In this document: positions 1 to 6,852 of the stretch, piece after piece
How the letters are laid out: each line of letters opens with the position of its first letter
Numbering within the stretch: position 1 is the stretch's first letter
From: an uncultured Lachnospiraceae bacterium
GTDB taxonomy: Bacteria; Bacillota; Clostridia; Lachnospirales; Lachnospiraceae
Reading direction: 5' to 3'
DNA length: 34,222 nt
NCBI GenBank assembly: GCA_902785055.1
Contig: CACZXG010000027.1
Span: 1 to 34,222 of the forward strand
Translations under genes and position numbers: made by a program
Notes under the pieces: generated by a model
Seen by the model: the letters and a program-made list of their open reading frames with translations, nothing else
Told to the model about the DNA's origin: nothing
Databases searched by the model: none

Positions 1-117
1 AGGGCTATGCGTTGATCCGACGCAGATGAGTGGGCGTATTTTACGTCAAAAAGAGTGGTACCACGGAGTATATCATATCTTCGTCTCTTTCATGCAGGGC
101 ATGGAGGAGGCTTTTTT
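1..117 (+). promoter_or_regulatory. T-box riboswitch, 3' part (antiterminator and terminator)
   Basis: The 3' half of a tRNA-sensing T-box leader; stem I and the specifier loop lie upstream of the window. The T-box is at 50-67. Bases 50-55 (AAAGAG) pair with 85-90 (CTCTTT) and 63-67 pair with 80-84, leaving the canonical 7-nt bulge TGGTACC at 56-62 that binds the tRNA NCCA end. The alternative terminator pairs 83-95 with 99-111 (13 bp including G-U pairs) and is followed by T112-117. The two structures share 83-90, so they are mutually exclusive. The bulge TGGT predicts a tRNA with discriminator A, which fits tRNA-Leu and the leuA gene downstream. The specifier codon itself cannot be read here. 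Confidence 0.9.
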
Positions 118-164
118 ATTTCCCTCCATTGTCCTTTACGGATCAGAATGGAGGTTTTTCTTTT

Positions 165-2168
165 ATGAAAAATGCAGAAAAGTATACCCGTCAGTTCTTT
201 GAAGCGCCAAAAACTTCAATGAACTGGACAAAAAAATCATACGTTGATAAAGCCCCAGACTGGTGCAGTGTCGATCTCCGTGACGGAAATCAGGCGCTCG
301 TTATCCCCATGAGTCTCGGCGAAAAACTGGAGTTCTTCCGAAAACTTGTGGAGATAGGCTTCAAGGAGATAGAAATAGGCTTCCCTGCCGCATCCGAAAC
401 AGAATATGACTTCTGCCGAACTCTTATTGAGCAGGATCTCATCCCCGATGATGTGGCTATACAAGTCCTCACTCAGTCACGTGAGCATATCATCGAAAAA
501 ACTTTTGAGGCGCTGAAGGGATGCAAAAATGCCATCGTTCATCTTTACAACTCCACTTCCCTTGCTCAGCGTGAGCAGGTCTTCCGCAAGTCAAAGGAGG
601 AGATAAAGGCTATCGCTGTTGAGGGCGCTGAAATGTGCAAACAATACCGTGAGAAGTATGAGGGGAATTTCCGATTTGAGTATTCTCCTGAGAGCTTCAC
701 CGGAACTGAGCCTGAGTTTGCTTTAGAGGTATGCAATGCGGTTCTGGATGTGTGGAAACCGACTGCCGATGACAAAGTGATAATCAATCTCCCTGTTACC
801 GTTCAGCTTTCCATGCCCCATGTGTACGCAAATCAGGTGGAGTATATGTGTGAGAACCTGAAATACCGTGAAAATGTTATCGTTTCTCTCCATCCTCACA
901 ATGACCGTGGATGTGCTGTTGCCGATACGGAAATGGGACTGCTTGCAGGTGCGGAGCGAGTTGAGGGCACACTTTTCGGAAACGGCGAAAGAACAGGAAA
1001 CGTCGACCTGGTAGCAGTGGCGATGAACCTCTTCTCCTATGGGATCGATCCCGAACTGGATTTCTCCAATATGCCGCAGATCCGCGAAAAGTATGAGAGG
1101 CTTACCGGAATGGATGTCCATCCCAGACAGCCGTATGCGGGCGACCTGGTCTTCAGTGCTTTTTCAGGCTCCCATCAGGATGCGATCTCCAAGGGCATGG
1201 CCTACAAAGAGAAGAACGATCCTGACAAGTGGACTGTTCCCTATCTTCCTATCGACCCGCAGGACGTCTCGAGGACTTACGATTCGGACGTCATCCGCAT
1301 CAACAGCCAGTCCGGAAAGGGCGGCGTAGCATATGTGCTCAGGCAGAACTATGCTATCGTGCTGCCTGAGAAGATGAGGGAGGAAGTCGGCTACGCGGTG
1401 AAGCAGGTCTCGGACGAGACGCACAGTGAACTTGCGCCGCAGGCGGTCTACGAGATCTTCACAGACAGATATGTGGACTACACGCCCCACTTTACGATCC
1501 CGGAATGCCATTTCCGCCAGGTGGACGGAATCATGGCAGAGGCGACGATCGCCGCAGGGGACAACAGGACAGTCGTGGACGCGAACGGAAACGGCCGTCT
1601 GGACGCGGTCAGCAACACTATCAAGCAGTATTACGGAATCAGCTACGAGCTCTCCACTTATGAGGAGCACGCCCTTTCCAGAGGATCTTCCTCCAAGGCT
1701 ATGGCCTATGTCAGCGTTTTGTGCAACGGCAAAACATACTGGGGCGTAGGGATCCACGAGGATATCATCCATGCCTCCATCAACGCGCTGGTCGTAGCGG
1801 TCAACAAGCTCCCGCAGCTGCAGGAAAGCGCGACGGAAAAGGACAACAGGCTGATCGCGATGCTCAATTATATCCAGGCCAACTATCAGACAGTGACGCT
1901 CGAGGATATGGCGAGAGAATTCCATCTCTCTACACCTTATATCTCCAAGTTCATACGCGAGAAATCCGGCAAGACTTTCGGCGAGCAGGTCACTGCAGTC
2001 CGCATGAAGAGGGCAAAGACTCTGCTCAGAAACGGCAATATGACGATCGAGAATATTTCTTATTCCATCGGTTATCCCAATGCGGAGCATTTCTCAAGGG
2101 TATTCAAGAAGACCTTTGAGGTGTCTCCGGCACAGTACAGAAAAATAGCCACACGCCACGCCGGGTGA
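165..2168 (+). CDS. leuA: 2-isopropylmalate synthase with C-terminal AraC-type HTH domain
   Basis: Catalyses the first committed step of leucine synthesis: acetyl-CoA plus 2-oxoisovalerate to 2-isopropylmalate. The start at 165 has GGAGG at 150-154 and fits the family N-terminus; an in-frame ATG at 30 lies inside the T-box leader. The DRE-TIM barrel comes first (SVDLRDGNQAL motif near residue 38, HPHNDRG metal-site motif), then the LeuA dimerisation/allosteric domain (DGIMAEATI, GNGRLDAVSNTIK) ending near residue 555. Residues 561-667 are a complete AraC/XylS double-HTH domain (LEDMAREFHLSTPYISKFI; ISYSIGYPNAEHFSRVFKK; SPAQYR). LeuA of this class normally ends near 560, so about 107 residues are extra. 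Expression is under the T-box. The first ~800 nt are clearly AT-richer and use CGN arginine codons, unlike the rest. Enzyme identity is secure; DNA binding by the fusion is inferred. Confidence 0.95.
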   Translation: MKNAEKYTRQFFEAPKTSMNWTKKSYVDKAPDWCSVDLRDGNQALVIPMSLGEKLEFFRKLVEIGFKEIEIGFPAASETEYDFCRTLIEQDLIPDDVAIQVLTQSREHIIEKTFEALKGCKNAIVHLYNSTSLAQREQVFRKSKEEIKAIAVEGAEMCKQYREKYEGNFRFEYSPESFTGTEPEFALEVCNAVLDVWKPTADDKVIINLPVTVQLSMPHVYANQVEYMCENLKYRENVIVSLHPHNDRGCAVADTEMGLLAGAERVEGTLFGNGERTGNVDLVAVAMNLFSYGIDPELDFSNMPQIREKYERLTGMDVHPRQPYAGDLVFSAFSGSHQDAISKGMAYKEKNDPDKWTVPYLPIDPQDVSRTYDSDVIRINSQSGKGGVAYVLRQNYAIVLPEKMREEVGYAVKQVSDETHSELAPQAVYEIFTDRYVDYTPHFTIPECHFRQVDGIMAEATIAAGDNRTVVDANGNGRLDAVSNTIKQYYGISYELSTYEEHALSRGSSSKAMAYVSVLCNGKTYWGVGIHEDIIHASINALVVAVNKLPQLQESATEKDNRLIAMLNYIQANYQTVTLEDMAREFHLSTPYISKFIREKSGKTFGEQVTAVRMKRAKTLLRNGNMTIENISYSIGYPNAEHFSRVFKKTFEVSPAQYRKIATRHAG

Positions 2169-2175
2169 GTAAAAC

Positions 2176-2222
2176 AAAGCTTCAGCGCCAAGGGTGATCA
2201 GCCATGGCACTGAAGCTTTTTT
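2176..2222 (+). terminator. Rho-independent terminator after leuA
   Basis: AAAGCTTCAG (2176-2185) pairs with CTGAAGCTTT (2210-2219), with further pairing GCC/GGC inside, followed by a T-run to 2222. It lies 8 nt after the leuA stop and separates leuA from the next promoter. Confidence 0.85.
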
Positions 2223-2253
2223 GTCAACATCACCTAAACGGAGCGGTTTTTCA

Positions 2254-2282
2254 TTGAATAGATAGTATATTTTGTATATAAT
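2254..2282 (+). promoter_or_regulatory. Sigma-A-type promoter for the HPr-dehydrogenase gene
   Basis: TTGAAT (2254-2259), 17-nt spacer, TATAAT (2277-2282). Transcription would begin near 2289, which leaves a workable leader for a start codon at 2343 but not at 2301. Confidence 0.75.
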
Positions 2283-2342
2283 GACAATAGCATATTATGT
2301 ATGAAGCTATCCACCAAGCTTAATAAAAGAAGGGAAAAAGAA

Positions 2343-3641
2343 ATGAAAGACCTGCAGTATACTGTCAAGAATTCGCTCGGAATTCATGCGCGTCCCGCGG
2401 CACTTCTTGCCCAGGCATGCACAAACTTCAAGAGTGCAGTCATGATCGAGTGCAATGGAAATGTTGCCTCCGGCAATAACGTTCTTCAGATCCTCGCTCT
2501 TCACGCGGCCAAGGGTTCTGTCCTGAACATTACTGCTGACGGTCCCGACGAGGAAGAGGCGATCACAAAGATCCAGGAAGTGCTCAAGGAGATCGCTCCC
2601 AAGGCCAAGAAGAATACGGTCCTCAGGGTCGCGTTCTTCGGCACCAAGGATTATGACCGGATTTTCTTCAGCGAACTCTCCAGAGACAAGGGAGAAGGCA
2701 CTTACAATGTTGACATCAAGTATTTCAACAGCCGTCTGACCATTGAGTCTGCAAACCTGGCTAAGGGTTACGACGCGGTCTGCATTTTCGTCAATGACGA
2801 AGCGCCCCGTGAAGTTATTGAGATCCTGGCGGAGGGCGGCGTTAAGCTCATTCTCCTTCGCTGCGCAGGATTCAACAATGTTGACGCCAAGGCTGCCGCA
2901 GAGTGCGGAATCACTGTTCTTCGTGTCCCCGCCTATTCCCCCTATGCAGTAGCTGAGCACGCAATGACGATCCTTCAGGCGGCAAACCGCCGTATTCATA
3001 AGTCTTACATCAAGGTTCAGGACAACAACTTCGCGCTGAGCGGACTTCTGGGCCTGGATCTTCACAACAAGGTCGCCGGCATCATGGGCACCGGCAGGAT
3101 CGGCCAGATCATGGCCAATATCTGCAAGGGTTACGGCATGACCGTTCTGGGATGGGATGCTTTCCCGAATATGGCACTTGAGGAGAAGGGACTTTTGAGA
3201 TATGTCTCCAAGGAAGAGCTCCTCCAGAAAGCAGATCTCATCTCCCTGCACGCTCCGCTGGTCATGGGCCCGAACGGAACATATCACCTGATCGACGACA
3301 ATGCGATCGCTATGATGAAGAACAACGTCATGCTCGTCAACACCTCCCGCGGACCTCTTGTAGATTCTGAAGCGCTGATCAGAGGCCTTAAGGCGAACAA
3401 GTTCCACGCTGTTGCGCTGGACGTCTACGAGGGTGAGGATGCCAACGTTTACAACGACAGATCCGATGAGATGATCGACACAGACATCGTAGCAAGACTG
3501 ACCATGTTCCCGAACCTGATACTGACTTCTCACCAGGCGTTCTTCACAAGAGAAGCGCTGCAGGCTATCGCAGCGGTCACTATGGAGAATGCGAGAAACT
3601 TCAACGAAGGACTTCCTTACGGAATGTCAGAGGTGAAGTGA
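2343..3641 (+). CDS. HPr phosphocarrier domain fused to D-lactate dehydrogenase-type 2-hydroxyacid dehydrogenase
   Basis: 432 residues. Residues 1-85 are an HPr domain: GIHARPA places the phosphorylatable histidine at exactly position 15, but the regulatory Ser46 of Gram-positive HPr is Asn46. A short lysine-rich linker (85-91) leads into a full D-2-hydroxyacid dehydrogenase resembling LdhA: CIFVNDEAP and LRCAGFNNVD segments, NAD site GTGRIG (249-254), and catalytic Arg336 (NTSRGP), Glu363 (VYEGE) and His397 (SHQAF). The likely reaction is NADH-dependent reduction of pyruvate, or a related 2-oxoacid, to the D-hydroxyacid in the cytoplasm. Start 2343 was chosen for AGAAGGG 8 nt upstream and the perfect HPr N-terminus; the in-frame ATG at 2301 lacks an RBS. 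The gene is monocistronic, with its own promoter and terminator. PTS phosphorylation of His15 controlling the enzyme is a hypothesis. Confidence 0.93.
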   Translation: MKDLQYTVKNSLGIHARPAALLAQACTNFKSAVMIECNGNVASGNNVLQILALHAAKGSVLNITADGPDEEEAITKIQEVLKEIAPKAKKNTVLRVAFFGTKDYDRIFFSELSRDKGEGTYNVDIKYFNSRLTIESANLAKGYDAVCIFVNDEAPREVIEILAEGGVKLILLRCAGFNNVDAKAAAECGITVLRVPAYSPYAVAEHAMTILQAANRRIHKSYIKVQDNNFALSGLLGLDLHNKVAGIMGTGRIGQIMANICKGYGMTVLGWDAFPNMALEEKGLLRYVSKEELLQKADLISLHAPLVMGPNGTYHLIDDNAIAMMKNNVMLVNTSRGPLVDSEALIRGLKANKFHAVALDVYEGEDANVYNDRSDEMIDTDIVARLTMFPNLILTSHQAFFTREALQAIAAVTMENARNFNEGLPYGMSEVK

Positions 3642-3669
3642 AGAAAACCTTTAAATGAGTAAAAAAGAT

Positions 3670-3712
3670 GCCGCTGCAATTACCGATTCCGGTAATTGCA
3701 GCGGCGTTTTTT
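3670..3712 (+). terminator. Rho-independent terminator after the HPr-dehydrogenase gene
   Basis: Perfect 15-bp stem: 3670-3684 pairs with 3691-3705, loop GATTCC, followed by GTTTTTT. Confidence 0.95.
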
Positions 3713-3734
3713 AATTTCAGAGCCGATTTGTTCA

Positions 3735-3763
3735 TTGACAATTACAGTTCAACGTAGTACTTT
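3735..3763 (+). promoter_or_regulatory. Promoter of the TPP riboswitch-thiT unit
   Basis: TTGACA (3735-3740), 17-nt spacer, TACTTT (3758-3763). The -35 is perfect and the -10 weak. A 14-nt palindrome, TTTACT-AG-AGTAAA (3761-3774), overlaps the -10 and start region; it could be an operator or chance. Confidence 0.6.
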
Positions 3764-3779
3764 ACTAGAGTAAACAATA

Positions 3780-3880
3780 CTTGCTGGGGGAGCGGATGCT
3801 GAGACAGCGGCCCGTTCGCAGGAGCGGAGCGGCTGACCCTTATTACTTGATCCGGGTAATACCGGCGAAAGGAAGCATAC
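3780..3880 (+). promoter_or_regulatory. TPP (thiamine pyrophosphate) riboswitch aptamer
   Basis: The THI-box core elements occur in order: GGGGGAGC, CTGAGA (3799-3804), GCTGACCCTT (3832-3841), TTGATCCGGGTAATACCGGCG and GAAAGGAAG. TGCT (3782-3785) can pair with AGCA (3874-3877) as part of P1. The gene downstream is a thiamine transporter, which fits TPP control. Confidence 0.92.
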
Positions 3881-3947
3881 AGTACTTGAACAGATGACGG
3901 CGGCTTTGCGGCTTCGCTCTTTGTTTGATGTGCTGTGAACCAACTCT

Positions 3948-3975
3948 CCTCCTGTATAACAAAGGAGGTTTTTTT
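3948..3975 (+). promoter_or_regulatory. thiT expression platform: SD-sequestering hairpin followed by a T-run
   Basis: CCTCCT (3948-3953) pairs with AGGAGG (3963-3968), which is the thiT Shine-Dalgarno. Seven T residues (3969-3975) follow directly and run into the ATG at 3976. The hairpin could block ribosome binding, act as a short terminator, or both, when TPP is bound. Confidence 0.6.
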
Positions 3976-4509
3976 ATGTCCAAAAGTATCAAAGTAATCG
4001 TCTTTAGCGCAATGTGCATCGCTCTGGCCAGTCTGACCAGTATGATCAAGGTGTTCGAATTCCCTACCGGGGGTTCCATTACACTGGCATCTACGCTGTT
4101 CGCGACCCTTCCGGGCTTCTTTTTTGGCCCGGTGGTTGGAATCGCGGCGGGGTTCGCTCACGGGATCCTTCAGTTCTTCCTTGGTCCTTACATCCTGACT
4201 CCGGTGCAGGTCTTTATTGATTACGGCCTTGCGTTTGCGGCTTTCGGGCTCTCCGGATTCTTTGCCGGTCAGAAGTATGGATACCAGAAGGGCTATATCG
4301 CGGCATGTATCGGACGCTGGTTTTTCGCTTTTCTTTCCGGTTGGATCTTTTTTGGCGAATATGCCTGGGAGGGATGGAACGCGGCTGCTTATTCCGCAGT
4401 GTATAATATCATTTACATTGCGGGCGAGGCAGTGGTCGTATTGATCCTCATCAGTATCCCGGCGGTATCCGAAGCGCTGAACAGAGTCAAAACAATGGCT
4501 TTACAGTGA
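3976..4509 (+). CDS. thiT: ThiT, thiamine-specific S component of an ECF transporter
   Basis: 177-residue polytopic membrane protein that binds thiamine outside and passes it to a shared EcfA/A'/T energy module, which is not encoded in this window. Five to six hydrophobic segments are visible. Family features include the GGSITLASTL stretch after the first helix, the FFGPVVGIAAGFAHGILQF loop/helix, and a C-terminal aromatic YAWEGWNAAAYSAVYN motif matching the ThiT thiamine-site region. The start is fixed by GGAGG at 3964-3968 with 7-nt spacing. The TPP riboswitch immediately upstream supports thiamine as the substrate. Confidence 0.92.
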   Translation: MSKSIKVIVFSAMCIALASLTSMIKVFEFPTGGSITLASTLFATLPGFFFGPVVGIAAGFAHGILQFFLGPYILTPVQVFIDYGLAFAAFGLSGFFAGQKYGYQKGYIAACIGRWFFAFLSGWIFFGEYAWEGWNAAAYSAVYNIIYIAGEAVVVLILISIPAVSEALNRVKTMALQ

Positions 4510-4528
4510 CGGAATAGTTTTAAAGTGA

Positions 4529-4534
4529 TATAAT
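4529..4534 (+). promoter_or_regulatory. Putative -10 box for the YdcF-like gene
   Basis: TATAAT at 4529-4534; a weak -35 (GTGACG, 4506-4511) sits 17 nt upstream, overlapping the thiT stop. No terminator is visible after thiT, so read-through is also possible. Confidence 0.45.
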
Positions 4535-4577
4535 AATCTTCTGATTTAATGAACGTATTAGGAGATTATGTAAAATA

Positions 4578-5630
4578 ATGAGTGGTTATCTGAGCAGAGT
4601 ATTTGAATATGCAGTGCCCTGCCTTCTTTTCTGGGGAGTTCTGGCTTTGTCAGTCTCTGTCGACAGGAGCAGGTTCAGGAACTGTATTTATCTGCTGCTG
4701 GCAGCGGCGTCTACGGCGCCGCTTTTTTGTGTGCTGTCGGGAAGACATGCGCTTGGCACAGCCCGGGCTCTCTCGATCCTGATCTTTGTCGTGCTCTTGT
4801 CAGTTCCTGTCGTACTCATAGAGAACGGCGTGATCATGTACCGCAAAGAGGGGCGGTCCCTTGCGAATATGCTCTCACTGATCATGGGGGTATTGGTGGG
4901 AGTGGGAGAGTTTTGCCTTTTCCTGTTCTTTATTTTCCCCATCTTCTGGTCCGACCGGAATTCTGAGTTTATCACGACAGGCATGAAAGTGCTGCTTTTT
5001 ATAAGCCTTTCAGTTGTGTATGTATCCTTGGTATTTGCAGCGTTTATGAGCTACACGGTGCTTTTACAGCTTATTCCCCGCAAAAGGGACTTTGACTATG
5101 TGATCATTCACGGCAGCGGGCTCCTGCGGGGAAGGGAGGTCTCGAAACTCCTGGCGGACCGCATTGACAAGGCAATAGAAGTTTACGAAAAGGACCCCAC
5201 ACCGCCGATCCTGATTCCCTCCGGCGGAAAGGGACGGGACGAAGAGATCTCGGAAGCGGAAGCGATGGAAAAATATCTTACAGAGCACGGGATTCCAAAG
5301 GATCAGATCATCAGAGAAGACAGGTCGACGACGACCAGGGAGAATCTGGTCTTTTCCAAGAAGATCATCGACGAAAGGGACACCGATCCCTATGTGGCGC
5401 TTGTGACGAGCAACTACCATGTTTACAGAGCTCTGAGCCTGTGCGATGACATAGACCTGGAATGCACCGGGATCGGGGCGCATGTGGCGAGGTACTACTG
5501 GCCCAGCGCGCTGCTGCGGGAGTTTGCGGCGATCATGAGTAAGAAAAAGAATCTCCTGATCTTCATCGCAGGGTGGCTGTGCAGTGTGATCCCGGCCATG
5601 GACGCAGTAATGTGGAGTGTGATCCAGTGA
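4578..5630 (+). CDS. YdcF/SanA-like (DUF218) membrane protein
   Basis: 350 residues. The N-terminal ~165 residues hold about five hydrophobic helices. From residue 173 there is a DUF218 domain: DYVIIHGSGLL, an SGGKGRDEEISEAEAMEKYL segment, EDRSTTTRENLVFSKKI and VTSNYHVYRAL. These are the usual YdcF landmarks, although the first motif reads HGSG where GAG(L/V) is common. A hydrophobic C-terminal segment follows. Relatives (ElyC, SanA) act in envelope or peptidoglycan precursor metabolism; the substrate here is unknown. AGGAG (4560-4564) is a somewhat distant RBS. The stop overlaps a GTG start of the next gene, so the two are probably translationally coupled. Confidence 0.85.
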   Translation: MSGYLSRVFEYAVPCLLFWGVLALSVSVDRSRFRNCIYLLLAAASTAPLFCVLSGRHALGTARALSILIFVVLLSVPVVLIENGVIMYRKEGRSLANMLSLIMGVLVGVGEFCLFLFFIFPIFWSDRNSEFITTGMKVLLFISLSVVYVSLVFAAFMSYTVLLQLIPRKRDFDYVIIHGSGLLRGREVSKLLADRIDKAIEVYEKDPTPPILIPSGGKGRDEEISEAEAMEKYLTEHGIPKDQIIREDRSTTTRENLVFSKKIIDERDTDPYVALVTSNYHVYRALSLCDDIDLECTGIGAHVARYYWPSALLREFAAIMSKKKNLLIFIAGWLCSVIPAMDAVMWSVIQ

Positions 5631-6742
5631 ATAACAAGAATAACGATAAAAAGTATTCCGCGGGGAAAAAGAAGATTTTCAGGTTCCTGTTGTCGACAGT
5701 CCTGCTGATCGTTCTTTTGATTGCGGCCATATTGGAATATCTGACGCTGACGGAATATAGGCCCGGGCCGAATGAAATGATCGCTGTGGACCATGGAAAC
5801 TGGGATCTGCCGGTCGAAGGAGACACGCTGAAGGTCCTCACCTGGAACTGCGGTTACGGTGCTCTGGGAGATAATGCGGATTTCTTCATGGATGGCGGCA
5901 GAGGAGTCATGACTGCCGACCGCGAGAGAGTGCAGAGCAATCTTAACGGGATCATGGAGGCCTCCGCGCAGATGGATCCTGACGTGATCCTGTATCAGGA
6001 GGTCGATGCGAGCGCGGCCAGGTCCCATTTTATCGACGAAGAGATCGAAATGATCAATGGGTTCATGGACGAGGAGGAACTGCGTTATTCCTCAGCTTAT
6101 GCCGATAATCTCAATGTCAGGTTTATTCCGTATCCCTTTCCGCCCATCGGAAATGTTAAAAGCGGCCTTATGACCATGTCGGGAGTATTCACGGAATCGG
6201 CGGAGAGGATTCAGCTCCCATGCCCCTTTAAGTGGCCTGTGAGGCTTGCAAACTTCAAGCGATGCCTTCTGCTGTCGCGCATTCCCGTTAAGGACAGCGG
6301 CAGGGAACTGGTGATCATCAACCTTCACATGGACGCCTATGACGACGGCGAGGGCAAAACAGAGCAGACCAGGGCGCTTTCAGAGATCATGAAAAGAGAG
6401 GCCGGGAAGGGAAATTACGTCATTGCCGGCGGAGACTTCAACCAGACTTTTGACACTGTGGAGGCAGGCGTCTATCCGCTTCAGGAGGGGAAATGGGCGC
6501 CCGGCAGACTTGAAACGGCAATGTTCGGAGAAGGGTGGCAGTTCTTTATGAACAGTGACGTTCCGTCCTGCCGCTCACTTGATCAGCCCTATGAAGGTTC
6601 AGACAAGGAGAATTTTCAGTATTACGCTGTCGACGGATTTATCGTGTCCGACAACATTGAGGTCCGCTCCTGTGAGACTGAGGATCTGGGGTTTGTGTGC
6701 ACGGACCACAACCCGGTGCTGCTGGAGTGCGTGCTGAAGTAA
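5627..6742 (+). CDS. Membrane-anchored endonuclease/exonuclease/phosphatase (EEP) family protein
   Basis: 371 residues from the GTG at 5627. I chose this because it overlaps the upstream stop as GTGA, has a GGAG upstream (5614-5617), and yields a short basic N-terminus (NNKNNDKKYSAGKKKIFR) followed by one transmembrane helix near residues 18-38. The in-frame ATG at 5573 would add 18 unlikely residues. The extracytoplasmic EEP fold shows LKVLTWNCGY (first Asn), DVILYQEVD (metal Glu), NLHMDAYDD (catalytic His), VIAGGDFNQTF (GDFN motif) and CTDHNPVLLE (terminal Asp-His). All catalytic positions are present, so a Mg-dependent phosphodiesterase or phosphatase is expected. The substrate (lipid, nucleic acid or other) cannot be told. 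It is coupled with the YdcF-like protein, suggesting an envelope role. Confidence 0.87.
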   Translation: MNNKNNDKKYSAGKKKIFRFLLSTVLLIVLLIAAILEYLTLTEYRPGPNEMIAVDHGNWDLPVEGDTLKVLTWNCGYGALGDNADFFMDGGRGVMTADRERVQSNLNGIMEASAQMDPDVILYQEVDASAARSHFIDEEIEMINGFMDEEELRYSSAYADNLNVRFIPYPFPPIGNVKSGLMTMSGVFTESAERIQLPCPFKWPVRLANFKRCLLLSRIPVKDSGRELVIINLHMDAYDDGEGKTEQTRALSEIMKREAGKGNYVIAGGDFNQTFDTVEAGVYPLQEGKWAPGRLETAMFGEGWQFFMNSDVPSCRSLDQPYEGSDKENFQYYAVDGFIVSDNIEVRSCETEDLGFVCTDHNPVLLECVLK

Positions 6743-6805
6743 AGGATACAACAGGGTATATTTTGAATCCAAAAATACATTGTTTTTAAAAGTCTGATCC
6801 TGCAT

Positions 6806-6811
6806 TATAAT
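6806..6811 (+). promoter_or_regulatory. Putative galE -10 box
   Basis: TATAAT at 6806-6811; the -35 is poor (TTTTTA at 6783-6788). The start codon is 42 nt downstream with GGAGG at 6840-6844. Confidence 0.5.
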
Positions 6812-6852
6812 ATATTAGGTAAGCAAGAATTTCGGTGAAGGAGGATTATACC

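Noticed and set aside
1164..2090. Long open frame antisense to leuA (and a similar one at 2307-3533 antisense to the HPr-dehydrogenase gene)
   Set aside because: No homology-like motifs, no RBS, and fully overlaps a well-supported gene; it arises from codon bias in GC-rich DNA.
3655..3714. 19-codon ATG frame after the HPr-dehydrogenase gene
   Set aside because: It consists mostly of the terminator stem and has no RBS.
4568..4573. ATG-TAA start-stop before the YdcF-like gene, and again at 20394-20399 before the LCP gene
   Set aside because: In both cases the ATG is only 2-3 nt from the Shine-Dalgarno, too close for initiation, so probably chance.
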